Of a stretch of DNA of 64,000 nt, positions 33,245 to 45,552 are shown one piece after another. Source of the stretch: Amphibalanus amphitrite (Eukaryota; Arthropoda; Thecostraca; Balanomorpha; Balanidae); NCBI RefSeq assembly GCF_019059575.1, contig NW_024882948.1, positions 99,419-163,418 of the forward strand, written 5' to 3'. Under the pieces are notes generated by a model. The model was not told the origin of the DNA. It was given only the letters and a program-made list of their open reading frames with translations, and made no database searches. How positions within the stretch are numbered: position 1 is the stretch's first letter; each line of letters opens with the position of its first letter. A program made the position numbers and the translations under genes.

Positions 33245-35074
33245 CATGGGCGCCGCCACCGGGGGGGACGGGGGGGACGCGTCCCCCCCACTCTCAGAAT
33301 GGAAGGGGGACGTCCCCCCCAAACTCATTACGGAGCGAGCGAAGCGAGCGTAGTCTTTCGTTTCTTTCTGAGTATGCCGTGGTCACGCTTTTGCTAGGCT
33401 TATATCTCAGCAACCACTTGACCGATTTACATGCGGTAATTTTTGTAGGGTAGCACTAGATTCATTCCTTCAACGAGCATCGGACTATTCCCGATGCATG
33501 TGAGTGACCCCATATGCACGTGCCACGTGAAAAACGAAGAGGTGACAGTTTTGTAGCAATTTCAATATCTCGGCAACTACTGGGCCGATTGCGCTGAAAG
33601 TTGGCATGTAGGTAGGTATACCTACCCACTAGGCAATGCATATCCGTGTGCCACAGTTGGGGTGCTGCTGCACGTGCGCACATGCAGGGGTCGATTCCAG
33701 ATCTCGAGAACGGCTGAACCGATTGTGCTGAGATCTGATACATGGTTAGGGACCGGTTAGTAGGGTGCCGTGCAAAAGTCAGTTGGGACCCATTTTGCAC
33801 GTGCGCACGTGCAGGGTGCCGCTTCCAGATCTCGAGAACGGCGGGGCCGATTGCGCTCAAATTTGGCACATCGTTAGGGACCGGTTAGAAGGGTGCAGTG
33901 CACAAGTTAGTTGGAGGTATTCCCTCGCAATTTCGCACACGTTGCGAAATGGTCTAAAAGACCGAAGCACCTAACCAACAAAAGAAAGAAAGAAAGAAAA
34001 TTTCGCACGTGCAAGGCCCACCCCACCCTCTCGCTCGCTCCGTTGGTCGCCCCAAGAGGCGTTTTACTGGTTGTTATCCCACTCGAAATTTGATTAGGCC
34101 CTTAGGTCCAATGAGACCATTTCAAAGCCGCAAGTATGAAAGAATTAGTGGGAGACATTGGTCGGGGCAGCCACCCCAGTGAGACACTTGGGATGAACCC
34201 GACCAATTTAACAGGCAGCCCAGCCCACTGGCACTCACTGCACCCGGCAAAGGACGCTCCAGTGGAGCCATTCCCGCATGGGATAGAGTTGCCCGTCCAG
34301 CCCGGAGCAGGGGGTTGCGGCGTGGAGGAGAAGGATTTGACTGTCCTGAGGATGGAGGAGATGGAACGGCCGGTGCCGAATCTGAGAGGGTCCAGGAGGT
34401 TTAGATACTCAGTATATGGGGTGTGGGCCTACATGCATTGGTCTGACCCCTGCCACCTCGGCCAACAAAATCTCCAGCTCTTATCCGACCTGTCATCGCG
34501 GAACTGCCGATTTTTGATATCGTGATCAACGTGTGTCGTATAACACGACTGGCCGAACACGGGCCTAGTATATTTCGTCTAACCAGCCAAGAGCATGACT
34601 TTACACCATGAATCCGACCTCGAAGTCAAAATCCGAATATTTTCGAAGACTTCAACTCCGTCAACTCCGACTGATTCCGGCTCCGACCCCACACTTCTGC
34701 AGTCAAGCTACACTAAATTTCCAGCTTCTAAGAAATAAGCTATACGGTTGACAGGACCACAAAACTTTGAGGCGACTTGACTACTTGAATGACAAAGTGT
34801 AATCTATGGGAATGACTTCAGTCTTCAAACCTAAAAACGATACCGATATATTTGGCTAGGGTGATCGTTGGGCTATAAAAGCTCCTGATTTGTTCTCGTC
34901 TCAGCTCAAGCTACAAAACTGTTACTTCAGTTCAAAACCTTATGTTAAAAGTGGCATATTTGCTTTAAACGTTGAATGCATCCGACCGAAAAAGCCACGG
35001 TAAGAATGTCTACTTTTGGGGTTTCAGTCGGTCAGTCCGTCCCCCCCAGTCAAAAATCCGTGGCGGCGCCCCTG
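33245..35074. mobile_element. hAT-like non-autonomous element with nested repeat
   Basis: Left end CATGGGCGCCGCCACCGG (33245) and right end, read inverted from 35074, CAGGGGCGCCGCCACGG: terminal inverted repeats of about 16 bp of the CAGGGGCG kind common in hAT elements. Both subterminal parts are rich in GGGGGGGACG. CTCGGCA lies immediately left of the element and again 3 bp right of it, a possible 8-bp-type target duplication with a small slip. No transposase frame is seen. Dispersed repeat copy B (33328-34072) lies inside. Confidence 0.6.
33328..34072 (-). repeat. Dispersed CGAGCGAG-end repeat, copy B (inverted)
   Basis: Reverse orientation to copies A and C: CGGAGCGAGCGAAGCGAGCG at the left, and CTCGCTCGCTCCGTTGG followed by GCGTTTTACTGGTT at the right. 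The inverted core (CGGCTGAACCGATTG type) recurs near 33403, 33571, 33702 and 33830. It lacks the GGCC array of copy A. A (GAAA)n run lies at about 33980-34000. Confidence 0.75.
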
Positions 35075-36325
35075 CGGCTCGGCAAAAGCTGTTGAGTTGA
35101 AAACACTCAACAATTCTCGGTTGGCAGCTGTGAGCTGACCAACCAAATGGCTTACCAAATGAATGCACCATCGCACGTCAGTGCGAACAATACAGGAAGT
35201 GCCCCTGCAGTGTGCAATGTGTATGTGCAATAGCCGACCGCAGCTAAAAAAAATCACCATTCCGGACAAGGGAAAATACGTATAACTAGCAACAGACTCA
35301 ACGTGATGTGGTTAAAATCGAGGAACTATTAACAAATGGCTTGACTATTCGTGATTGAGAATCTCTGAGCAATTGGTAGTCCCCAAAATATTCCGCTTCA
35401 TTTAATGCGTCTCGCGTGCGTCCTCAGATAACGCCATCATTCACCAAATTGCAACCGTCATTTCACTAGCTTCCTTCCCACAAAAAGGCTGCCCTTTCCG
35501 CGCACCGTCACACCTGGTTCTCTTTACTCATTCACCAGGGTTCCAGTACCTCCTCGCCTAGAACAATGGCCTTCCACGCCAGTGACATGCCGTCACCTAT
35601 GACAAACGGCCCGAGGACAAGAGCACACACAGTCCAGTGTTGACTCAGTGCCCCGGACGAGGCTTTTCCACGCAGAGTCTGCCGTCGAGGCGCCGCCAGG
35701 TAATTTCTATCAAACAGCGCTAGCTGTGGTGAGCGTGTGGCGTGAGGCGCGGGTAGGGGCGGGGCGCAGAGGCGAGGGCTCTTGTCCGTCTCGGTCGATG
35801 GAGACAGGCCTGCGGTGGTACGCTCGGAGGCGTCATTTTTAATGGCCACCTGTCGACGGCTGGCCAGCAACGCCCGGCTGAGCTGCGGGTGCCCTCCCGC
35901 CGTGTCAGACCTCCAATCGGCGGTACCATGCACCAGCAGCGAGCAAACAATGCAAGGTTCGCGAAAGGCTGCATGGTGTGATACCAGACGATAGCAAAAT
36001 TTTGTAACGAAGGCAAAGCATGCTCCAATTCCTATCATGAAAATATGCAATCGCAAATTGCAATGGATCGTCATAATAAATCACTGTTGTCGGCAATAGG
36101 TCTGCAATTGACAGCTGCCAAAAACCGATCACTGATTTGAATCGCGGTAAGGCCCACTGTTGCACCACTCTTCAGGTGCATTGGCCTGACTGAGGATAAC
36201 TGTGTCTGCAACTCTCAGGTAAGGCAGTTAACTGCACGAACGCCAACTAGAGGAAGGTGAACGATGCGTCACCGCACATTTCACCATACCGGATGCAGTG
36301 ACCGGTTCCAGCGACATTCTCCCGA

Positions 36326-36357
36326 TGACGTCACAGAGACCAGCGGAGATGACGTCA
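36326..36357. promoter_or_regulatory. Second pair of TGACGTCA sites
   Basis: Perfect TGACGTCA at 36326-36333 and 36350-36357, 24 bp apart, each within a GATGACGTCACNNA context. A CREB/ATF consensus pair as at 5455. No adjacent gene is identified. Confidence 0.35.
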
Positions 36358-37034
36358 CCATCTAAGCACGTTAAGCATGCTGAGCACCGTCGCTAACTCT
36401 GAGGCCATAACCGGCCGGCGACGCCATACACAGGAAACAATCCGCGCGTGAGAAGAGGAAACGCCAGCAGCCAATTACAACCTCGCCGCCAAACGAGCAC
36501 CGTGTGATAAACACGACAACAGCGTGGAATGGGCGCCCCTCTTCCACGGCACTCATCAACTCGGGGACAACTCGGACCCGTAGAGCCAACACTGCCCTAT
36601 TCTGTTGTTTCACGGAGGACCGAGAGGCCGCCCACGCTCGACCGACCACCCCCACTCCTCTCCGCTCGACCGGGTCTGATCAAACATAGAGCGGACTGCC
36701 TTCGTCCGCCGGTGACGCGCTGTGGACGCAGCCGCCGCTCTCCGGTTCGCAACGGACAAACGCCACGATAGCGGGCGCACACAATTACCGGGCACACATC
36801 ACACAGAGGTGAACGGCAAAAACAGACGGCGGAATGGTGGGGGAATGAGGGGGACAGAAGGTAAATGGAAAGCAAAGGAGACGCGACAGAGGAGGTAAAT
36901 AGTTTACAGGGTAAGGCGATATGACGGACATCAAAGGACGTAAGATAAATTCAGAATAAGAAGCGTCTGGCGGAAGGAGAGCAATATGCGCGGCGATATT
37001 GAAGACATCAAACGGCATGCGATAAACAAAAGTG

Positions 37035-37038
<4 letters not shown>

Positions 37039-37121
<83 letters not shown>
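37039..37121. repeat. (GA)n microsatellite
   Basis: About 41 uninterrupted GA units. It gives Arg-Glu and Ser-Leu frames that are artefacts. Confidence 0.95.
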
Positions 37122-37123
<2 letters not shown>

Positions 37124-38772
37124 CACTTCCAGGGTCACCGGTGTACCGGAAATGACCCAGAGAGAGCGCGCGTATCAACCGGAAGTGACACTCAGCGCCG
37201 ATCGCGCCCCAGTGCCGGGCAGATCGAGGACCGGGGCAGGTCTGATGGGCAGGGAGCGGACGAGGCTGCCATCACGCCCTAGTTCCCTCACAACGCAGGC
37301 TCCTGTTCTGGCCAAACCGACAGTATCAACACTTTTTGCATGGAGAGGCAAATATTCGCAACTGAGGTTACATAAAGATGATATCGGCATAAACACACGA
37401 GCGTTTTTCACACCGTGGTTGCCTATCATCAAAGCTATAGAAGGCAGTGATTTCCGCATTAACTTGAGAGTGCCTCTTTCTCCAACAGCGAAACGTACTG
37501 GAAATTTTCAGTGAAGTGATTCAGACAGGACACATCAATGCCACATCCTTCCGGCACCTCTTCCCCAGAGGACCTCATGCACTGACCATTGACTCGTCAG
37601 TTGGTCCGCCCTGTTTGCCATGTAGGTCAGCACCGATTCACCACCGCAGTTTGTATCTTGGCTCGTCAACACAGCGCCAGCAAACAGTCCGATACCCGAC
37701 GGCAGTCATCAGGTCACTCTGAGAGTCCGTATCACCATCGGCGCGCTGTGATGCTACATGGCAGCCGCACAGCCGTCGGCGTCGGTCCACAATTAGGGAT
37801 AGCCTATCACAAGGGTGTTCACAGTTAGGGATGGCGTATCACCAGAAGACGTCATCGGTGATGTGTTCTGATCACGTCGAGAACCCAGAGCGGCAGGCGG
37901 CGTCACTACATCATTGCAAGTCTAGGGCGTCATCGAGCCGTCAGCGACCGCGTCATTACCCTGCGTACAAGTGTGCATCGGCGTCACTACTTAGTCACTT
38001 TTAAGTTCTTACCATCCAGTGACTTTTTCACTCACATCATCATCTGCAGCGTCACTGACTCATGCCTTCGACCGGCGTTACCTCCAGTGCCACACTCGGA
38101 TCATCATCAGCTCTGTGACCTCTGGCTATAATCATAGCATCATTGGAGACCCTCTTGTACCTTTCCATGGTGCCCATAGGCGGCTCGGTCAAGGATCCGG
38201 CAGCCGCCATCTGCTGCGTCCATCGGTTCAGCAGCCTGGTCCAGCCGGGGGCTATCGTCGGCGCCGAGGGCCGTCATTCCCACGCGTTTTCGTCGGGCGA
38301 TGACACCTGATGACGCTGATGACGCCTCTGCGGCGCCGGCGGACGCACCGATGGCGGAGGGAGCGCCGGTGGCGGCGCGACTGCCTGATGGTAGGGTCTG
38401 GTGGCCAGTCGCACCTTTGTCCAAAGACTGCCGACCAGCTCTCGGCGAAAAACGCATGAAAAATGCAAGGTTATCGCGAGAAAAACGCAGGAAGGTAGCG
38501 GCCGAAGGATCCGGCTTGGGGTCGTAGGACGTCGTCGCACGACTGGCAAAAGTCGACGGCAGCAAAAACTGCCGAGAACTGTCACTAACGCGGACAAAAA
38601 CTGTTCACAACAGATGCGCGACAGACATAAAATGAAGCCGTAATCGCCGTGAATCGCAGAGCTCGTTTGGAGTTCGTTTACAGTACCGACTGACTGAGAG
38701 GGTCAGACAAGAAACAGACGCGGACGTTAATGGGTACATATTACCGACATATCCGCTCGTCTGTCGTCCGAT

Positions 38773-38834
38773 ATGCGGCCTGTGCGGCTGTGCGGCCTGT
38801 GCGGCGGTGCGGCTGTGCGGCGGTGCGGCTGTGC
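38773..38834. repeat. (TGCGGC)n-type array
   Basis: Units TGTGCGGC, GGTGCGGC and TGCGGC alternate over about 60 bp, ending in TGTGCACTGTGC. Confidence 0.8.
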
Positions 38835-41746
38835 ACTGTGCAGCAGTTCGTGACAAGGTCGAATGTGGACATCCACAGCCTCGTCAGCTCCAAACAGTGA
38901 CTACGAGTAAAGCAGCTCACAGTTGATCATCGTTGCTGCGCCAGCGTGTAGAGTGCTGTGCTTCAGTCGGCTGCAAGTGACCGGCAGATTGCAACTTGGG
39001 AACGTTGGTCGTTGTTAGCAATGTAGCGGAAACATTTAACAGAACGGTTAACACAGGACGTTATTGCACTAAACCCTTCGTACCACGGCACCGCGAAACA
39101 AAGACCACATGAGACAATAAACTGCGCTAGTTGAGGACTACGATGCTTGCTTAAAATTAATAAAACATCTGAGAAGCAAGCTTATTTCTTACGAAATGTG
39201 TAACAGCAAAGTACAAATTACCTGGAAAGGGGCGACATAAATCGTTGGCATGTCTTGATGAAAACATACAGCATTAAAAATATGGCATGCATAGGTTTTA
39301 AACATCTTTGTGTAACGTTTATTTCCAAGATTTAGAGACATTTCCATGAAAAGAGTGAAAAACCTGAATCAGGTCGCTGCCCCATGGAAGTTTAATATTC
39401 CATTTGGAACAAAACTCCACCCCACGTGGAACGGAAGCTAACGATTAATAATGTTTGGCATGACTGGCTATTTTGGCACAAACCAATCATACCTGAAGTG
39501 AGCACGCATTTGTATTTTCAAGAACGTTATTTCGAACTGAATCCAGACGTTTTCGATGCCGTCAATACGCTCCACAAATAGCGCAGACATGTCCAGATTC
39601 TCCGTAGCGCTACCGTTTAAGAAAGTCCATCTATACCTAATGTGGTTGATGAAGCCGAAATCGATTACTTCAAATAAGAACCAATAACGAAATCAGAAAA
39701 TAGGTGGAGTCTAGAGAGATATTTATAGCTTTATAGTTTGATCTTTACGAATTATGATAGCCTCGATAAAGTAACGGAATGCACGCATTCTCACACAGGC
39801 ATGCAGCTGCGCTCTAGCAGGTAAGGGATAAATCTGCAAAGTCCCATTTGTGTGCGATTCGCCAACAATTGACATTGTTTAAGTTTCGACACATCTACCT
39901 ACAATTAAAAGTGCATTTATTACTCTAAGAAACGCGGAAATGTGTTGCATTGATACCAGACAGCTAATTGGATGAAAACACCGCAACAATGTCTGATTCA
40001 CGACAATGATGAAAGGCTAACAATGGTATCAAACGTGAATTATTCAAAAACAATCTAATCAGGGGACAAATCGGCGATGCGAGCCATCCAACGTACCCGG
40101 CTATTGAGCGCACAGCCTGGCACTGATATCAAATCACCTGTAAAATACGATTGAAGCTCGGCCCCGAACCGGGCACCTGGCGTCCTCTCGGCGGCCCACA
40201 CGTGGGATATTGATACGCAGAGCCGAGGCGAACTCTTCCGCGAACCGGCCTCGGTCTCAGGTTCATCTCGGGCCCGAGTTTAATCCGATCAAAAACCAAT
40301 CACGCTGCCAGCTCACCGGCCGAGCGCCGGAGTCCGAGCCGACGTCATTCGCTGCGACAGCGAACAATCGCGTCTGAATGCGAACAAAGGAATACAAATC
40401 AGCCTTGCGAAGGCCGCCAAAGACCGGGTCATCACTGCGATTAATTAACGCCGGCTTCTGTGGTTGTTGCATGTCATTAATGGCCGATGATCACCGAATA
40501 AATAAGATGAATGAGTCGAGCAAGCGGAACGAATGAACAGTAGATTCAGCCCGAAGGCAGGAACAGGTAGTACTTTGTTCGAAAAGAAATAACCATATTT
40601 TACTTTGTGAGAGATACAAGACAAGTAGAGGTCATCCTTTCCAATGCTGTAGGACGCAAGAAAGCCAATGCATCACAAGTTAATGAAAGTATAAGATAGA
40701 TATGCATCTGGAAAAGCATTGGAATATTCCTATTAGGTAACAAAGATGTTTGGCGCTTAGTAGGCGACTCGTGCCAAAATATAGTTACCGTGAAAAAAAT
40801 GGCAACGTCTACACAGACACTGATCGACAGAATCTTTCACCAGACTAACGAACATAAACCAGCATACCTACTACCAAGGCCCCACATTGGCTGTTCCATC
40901 CAAGGCCAAATCCCTCCCCAGTCAAGTTCCCCACGTCGGCAAACGGTCAGGGTCCTCCGTTAGTTCCCCACCAATCCACCAGGCGGCTCTGCGTGTCCGC
41001 GCTGCCACTCATCAGATCAAGGCGGGAGGCCCGCGCTCCGCGCCGTGCCGGTGCGCCGCGGGCCGCCGACCACCGCCGGCCGCCCGTCGCTCCCAGCGCC
41101 GGTCGCCAGGTAAACACCCTGGTATGAATGAGGACGGGACGGGACGGCCGACCTGCCCAGTGCCCACCCCCTCCGCCCGGCGACGCCACGGCGGGATATC
41201 CCCGCACCTGGGGACGAGCGGCGGTCGCCGGCCGGTCGGCCAGTGCGGGCCGGAGTCCCACAAGGCACCGAGAAAATGGAGGCTAGGGGTGCGTTGGTGA
41301 GAAGTTTGAGATTCTTTACTACCGCAAACAATTTTATTAAGGTGTTGTATTTTCCGCGAAGCCTTTAGAGAGAAAAAAAGAGCATTGCCCTGCTGCCCAA
41401 CACTGCGACCGAGCTTGGTTCGAGCTCTTGGCACGAGAACGGGCCTCGTGGTCCTGTTGTCATCGGTTCATATTACCCTGTTGTTCTTCCCGCCAGTTCG
41501 TTTGTGCGTCGGGCTGGAATAAAGCCGGGCCGCTCCCCAAGAGGCGCCGGCCGGCTAGTCCCAGCCGTCATAAACGCAGATTGCGGCCTCCTCGGTAATG
41601 GGCGCGGCGGTGCGTGCTGGCGAGGGACCAGTGCAGCGGCGTGCTTCGGGACCGCGCCTGGATCAGACCAGTCAGGCCTGGACCCTGCCAGTGCCCATGC
41701 ACAGACCCTACGCGGACCGAACGTGGATCGGACCAGTGCAAGCCAA

Positions 41747-41817
41747 ACCACGACCGGTACACACGACCGGACCATGACCGGACCACGACCGGTACACGAC
41801 CGGACCATGACCGGACG
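41747..41817. repeat. ACCGGACCATGACCGG minisatellite
   Basis: Two copies of a 33-35 bp unit built from ACCACGACCGGTACAC and GACCGGACCATGACC words, with looser GACC-rich sequence upstream from about 41640. It lies about 130 bp before the gypsy-like element. Confidence 0.7.
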
Positions 41818-41944
41818 GCGGAACCCGCACGAAAACCCTACCTGGATTTTGCATGGAATTGGTGGTCGGTAAGTTTGAGCGAGTGGTCAGCGAGGTGAGT
41901 TGTTAGCCGGTTGAGCTAAGCTCGTGGTCAGTGGGCATGGGAGG

Positions 41945-42215
41945 TGTAGTAATGCAAAAAGTCCAGTACACTCAGATGCCTCTATTCACACCCGTACCCG
42001 CTCGTGTCCCGGAGCGCACTGCCCGGCTTCACCACATTAGCCTAGATCATACCTCTGTACACGTCATATCACGTCATATCACGTCATTCTGAACCCTAGA
42101 CAAAGGCTGATCAATTTCTCCCTCCGCCGACTCACCGTCGCCATAAGACCCTGGCTCGCAATACGACGCGCACCATCATCGCTCGAACCACGCAATGACT
42201 AAGACACAGACTACA
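41945..42215 (-). repeat. 3' LTR of the gypsy-like element
   Basis: 271 bp with six-base inverted ends TGTAGT/ACTACA. It includes a triplicated CACGTCATAT-type word. It is the downstream LTR in element orientation, and the stop codon of the pol frame reaches into it by five bases. Confidence 0.92.
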
Positions 42216-45210
42216 CCTCACCCTGATCCTCAAGATCATCACTTCCGCTGCTGCTGTTTAACGCATCAATCGGCACCACGTGGCCGAAGAAGTCAGGCGG
42301 CCGCCGATTACGCTGACCTCGGCGCACCACCCTTTCGCCGCTGTCGCTCTCAGACCGGCCGCATTCACCACCCGCATCATCAGCCTCCTCCACCGGGCGC
42401 CCCGGCGCGCCATCGCCCTCATAACCGAATGTCATGACGATCGGGGACCCGGCACGGTCCTCCTCCGCTTCCTGTGGGCCCCCGCTGCCCCGGTCGGGGG
42501 TCCGAGGGCCTGCTGCTGGTCCCCCGGTGTCACCGCAGTGGCGGAGGTCTCTGATGTGCCAAGGCACGCCGCCCACTTCAACCACCTGCGGCGACACCAC
42601 GCCAGACACCGTTCCTCGAACCGACCGCTCGGTGCAGCGGGTGCCCGGCCGCCTCACCCACACGGCGTCCCCCACCTGGAAGTCGCCCTCCCGCCGGGCT
42701 GGCGGCCGTCCTATCACGGCCTCCTCGGACGCTCCGGCGGTAGCTCTTTGTCTCACGGCGTCCCTCACAGGGTAGCGGTAGATGCCGTTGGCGGGCGCCT
42801 CAGCCGCCGTCCCGCCGTCACGGGGCGTGATATTGTACAGGTGCACGGCCTCTCCGATGCCACACTTCTTCCGCGCCGCGATCACTTTGACACTGCGGTG
42901 GTTCCGCTCCACGATGGAGTTCCCGCTGGGGCGATGCACTGCGCGGAAACGCAGCAGCACTCCCCAGCGGGCAGCGAAAGCGGCGAACTGACGACTGCGG
43001 AAAGCGGTGTCGTTGTCCGCCAGAAGCTCAGCCGGTGCGCCTCGCTCCGCGAACACTTGTTCGAGTTCACTCGTGACTGTCGCCGCGTCCGACCGCCGCA
43101 GCAGCCTCCACACACAAAACCGTGACGGGCCACAGTCTATCACCGACAAGTAGGACTGACCACCGTAGTGCGTGACATCGATGGCCAGCCGGTCCCACGT
43201 CCCCTCCACAGCCAGCGACCCGTGCCTCCAGGTCACCGGCGCCGGGTCAACCGCGCGGCAGACGTCACAGGCCGTCACCACTTCCCTGACCACTTTCCGG
43301 GAAATCGACGATGACACATCCCGACGCGCGAAATACAGCGTTCGTCGGACACCCGGGTGACCCGCCCTGACATGTACGTCAGTGACGGCCTGTCGGAAGT
43401 CCACGGTAACGGCGCCGCCGCCGTCTCCCACTTCCGATCCAACCACTGCCGCTGCTGCCACTGGCTGTCCATCGCTCGGCCGCTGGTCCGCTGGCTGCGA
43501 GTCCTGACGCAACCACAGGGACGGCACTCGGGTCAGCGTGTCCGAACGGTTCTGAGACGAGCGGACTAGAGACACGGTGAGAGAAATGCCCAGCTCTGCG
43601 ACCAGCTGCCTGATGACGTCGACCCGCCGGCGGATAAGCATCTCTCCATGTGCCTTGGTTCGCAGTCTCGCGCGCCCGCTCAGAGCGTCGCTGACCCACC
43701 GGTGAACAGTGGCGGAGTCCGTCTTCAGCTCGATGGTCTTCATGTCCCACGCCAGGGCCAGGTTGATGCCCCGCACGGCGGCGTCGAGCTCCGCCATGTT
43801 GATGTGGGTGGCCTCGTCCCGGCGGAGCCAGCACGCGTCCTCGATGACGTCACCTCCCTCGCTCTCCAGCACGACGCCGGCGGCTATCGAGCTGGCGTCC
43901 GTCCACAGTACGGCGCGGTGCCCAGTCACGCACCACTGCCCACGGGCCGGGTCCTCGCTCGCCAGTCGCTCAGCCACGTGCTTCAGCTGTTCCCGCAGGG
44001 CCGCGTCGTGTGTGACGTCATCCCACCCGCGTGTGAGAGAGTTGACACGACGCTTCAGCCACGCTGTCGCTGGTCTCAGCCAACCGCAGACCGGCAGGTG
44101 CGCCACGATACGACCACACCATGAAAACACGGAGCGCCGCGTCATTGCCGCGGGCGGTGAGCCGACTGGGTTGTCACGCCTCCAGGCCAGCCCACCCCCG
44201 ACTGGCTCCACACGCAGTCCCAGCAGCCGCGCTCCGTCCGCAGCCCGCTCCGGCGGCTTACACTGGAGCCCATAGCTCGCGAAGTGGGCGATCACGCGCT
44301 CCGCGCTCACCACGTCCTCATTGACGCACAGATCGTCGACGTACGGTATGACGGCGCCCTGCATCACTGGGTCCTGTTGCAGCACCGTCCGCACCACCGC
44401 CTTCATGATGAGAGGCGCGACGTTGAGCCCGAATCCGACACGGGTAAGAGCGTACCTTTGGCCATCAATCACGACTGTCTGAAACGGCCACAGCCGACGA
44501 TCGGTCCTGAGCTGCAAGTACGCCCTCTTCAGGTCGACGACGGCGACGTTGGCCCCGTGCCGCCGCCATTTCCTCAGCGTGTCGGCACATACGTCAGCGT
44601 CGGCCGTGTGTGCCTCCACATGGCTGTTGAGCTCGCGGCAGTCTAAGACTGGTCGTACTTTAGTCTTGTTCTGCTGTTCAACAGCCATGAGAGGGATCAG
44701 CCCGCGCGGCGGCCCGTCCACCGTCTCGTCGTACGGCTCCAGCCAGCCGTTGTCGATCCATGTACGGAGTTCAGCATCAAACTCCTGCCGTGCCTCGGCC
44801 GGCACGCCGTACTGGGGGACACCGTTCCTCAGGCACCCTGGCTCCGCCCCGTTCCGCCACTTCCACGCCACCGTCCAGTGTTGACTTTTCGCGTCATAAG
44901 TGACCGTGAAGTCTCGCTCTTCCACGGTCAACGCCGGGGGCGTCACGGCGCTGCATCGCGGCGGCACCCCTCCCGGGCCCGGCACGGCCACGTCGGGCCT
45001 CTCGCTGGCACCGAACACCACATCGTCCGCCGCCCGCACTGTCACCCCGCCCAGCGCCGCGATGCCGGTCATCCCCACCAGCATATCCACGCCCAGTGGT
45101 TTGTCCGGCACTACCACGGCGCTGAGCGTCACCGCGGGCCCGCCGCTCTTCAGCTGAACCGCCACCTCCGTTACTCCGCTGCTTGGCAGCCGGGACCCGT
45201 TGACGGCCAT
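42211..45210 (-). CDS. Ty3/gypsy-like pol ORF (RT, RNase H, integrase)
   Basis: The frame is open from 45294, where the codon is TTG inside the 5' LTR. The first ATG is at 45208-45210, giving 999 residues. Numbered from 45294: a possible protease remnant (about 40-90, LGVDMLVGMTGIAALGG); reverse transcriptase (about 175-370) with KVRPVLDCRELN, VVDLKRAYLQL and the YVDD box at 318-321; RNase H (about 460-590) with LWTDASS and HINMAELDA; integrase with a zinc-binding CDVC near 676-679 and the D, D, E residues near 706, 760 and 796 (IDVTHY, ADNDTAF, IVERNH); then a GPY/F-like module (about 865-920) and an acidic-basic tail. It would copy element RNA into DNA and insert it. GC-rich with G/C third positions. 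Best match is gypsy-like pol; clade uncertain. Confidence 0.9.
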   Translation of the reverse strand: MAVNGSRLPSSGVTEVAVQLKSGGPAVTLSAVVVPDKPLGVDMLVGMTGIAALGGVTVRAADDVVFGASERPDVAVPGPGGVPPRCSAVTPPALTVEERDFTVTYDAKSQHWTVAWKWRNGAEPGCLRNGVPQYGVPAEARQEFDAELRTWIDNGWLEPYDETVDGPPRGLIPLMAVEQQNKTKVRPVLDCRELNSHVEAHTADADVCADTLRKWRRHGANVAVVDLKRAYLQLRTDRRLWPFQTVVIDGQRYALTRVGFGLNVAPLIMKAVVRTVLQQDPVMQGAVIPYVDDLCVNEDVVSAERVIAHFASYGLQCKPPERAADGARLLGLRVEPVGGGLAWRRDNPVGSPPAAMTRRSVFSWCGRIVAHLPVCGWLRPATAWLKRRVNSLTRGWDDVTHDAALREQLKHVAERLASEDPARGQWCVTGHRAVLWTDASSIAAGVVLESEGGDVIEDACWLRRDEATHINMAELDAAVRGINLALAWDMKTIELKTDSATVHRWVSDALSGRARLRTKAHGEMLIRRRVDVIRQLVAELGISLTVSLVRSSQNRSDTLTRVPSLWLRQDSQPADQRPSDGQPVAAAAVVGSEVGDGGGAVTVDFRQAVTDVHVRAGHPGVRRTLYFARRDVSSSISRKVVREVVTACDVCRAVDPAPVTWRHGSLAVEGTWDRLAIDVTHYGGQSYLSVIDCGPSRFCVWRLLRRSDAATVTSELEQVFAERGAPAELLADNDTAFRSRQFAAFAARWGVLLRFRAVHRPSGNSIVERNHRSVKVIAARKKCGIGEAVHLYNITPRDGGTAAEAPANGIYRYPVRDAVRQRATAGASEEAVIGRPPARREGDFQVGDAVWVRRPGTRCTERSVRGTVSGVVSPQVVEVGGVPWHIRDLRHCGDTGGPAAGPRTPDRGSGGPQEAEEDRAGSPIVMTFGYEGDGAPGRPVEEADDAGGECGRSESDSGERVVRRGQRNRRPPDFFGHVVPIDALNSSSGSDDLEDQGEV

Positions 45211-45281
45211 TACAGTCACGCCGCATGTCCAGCGCCGAACTTGCCACAGCGCTTTCCTGTGACATGGTTGCCGAAATAGCT

Positions 45282-45552
45282 TGTAGTAATGCAAAAAGTC
45301 CAGTACACTCAGATGCCTCTATTCACACCCGTACCCGCTCGTGTCCCGGAGCGCACTGCCCGGCTTCACCACATTAGCCTAGATCATACCTCTGTACACG
45401 TCATATCACGTCATATCACGTCATTCTGAACCCTAGACAAAGGCTGATCAATTTCTCCCTCCGCCGACTCACCGTCGCCATAAGACCCTGGCTCGCAATA
45501 CGACGCGCACCATCATCGCTCGAACCACGCAATGACTAAGACACAGACTACA
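45282..45552 (-). repeat. 5' LTR of the gypsy-like element
   Basis: Same length as the other LTR and no difference seen by eye. It is the upstream LTR in element orientation. No clear tRNA primer-binding TGG stretch follows it. Confidence 0.92.

Larger units (their letters stand above)
35075..41746. other. Gene-free stretch with simple repeats
   Basis: No gene recognised in 6.7 kb. 38880-40140 is AT-rich, with no sizeable open frame on either strand. CpG-rich patches lie at 36370-36780, 38200-38580, 40160-40370 (with a CCAAT word and GACGTCAT) and 40920-41260. The frames there are short and biased. A GTAAGT donor-like string lies at 41868 just before the gypsy-like element. Confidence 0.4.

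Noticed and set aside
42280-43125. 281-residue plus frame
   Set aside because: Antisense shadow of the gypsy-like pol frame in very GC-rich DNA.
41945-45552. Idea that the 271-bp repeats are part of a host gene duplication
   Set aside because: TGTAGT/ACTACA ends, an exact 5-bp target duplication and RT-RNase H-integrase between them identify an LTR element.
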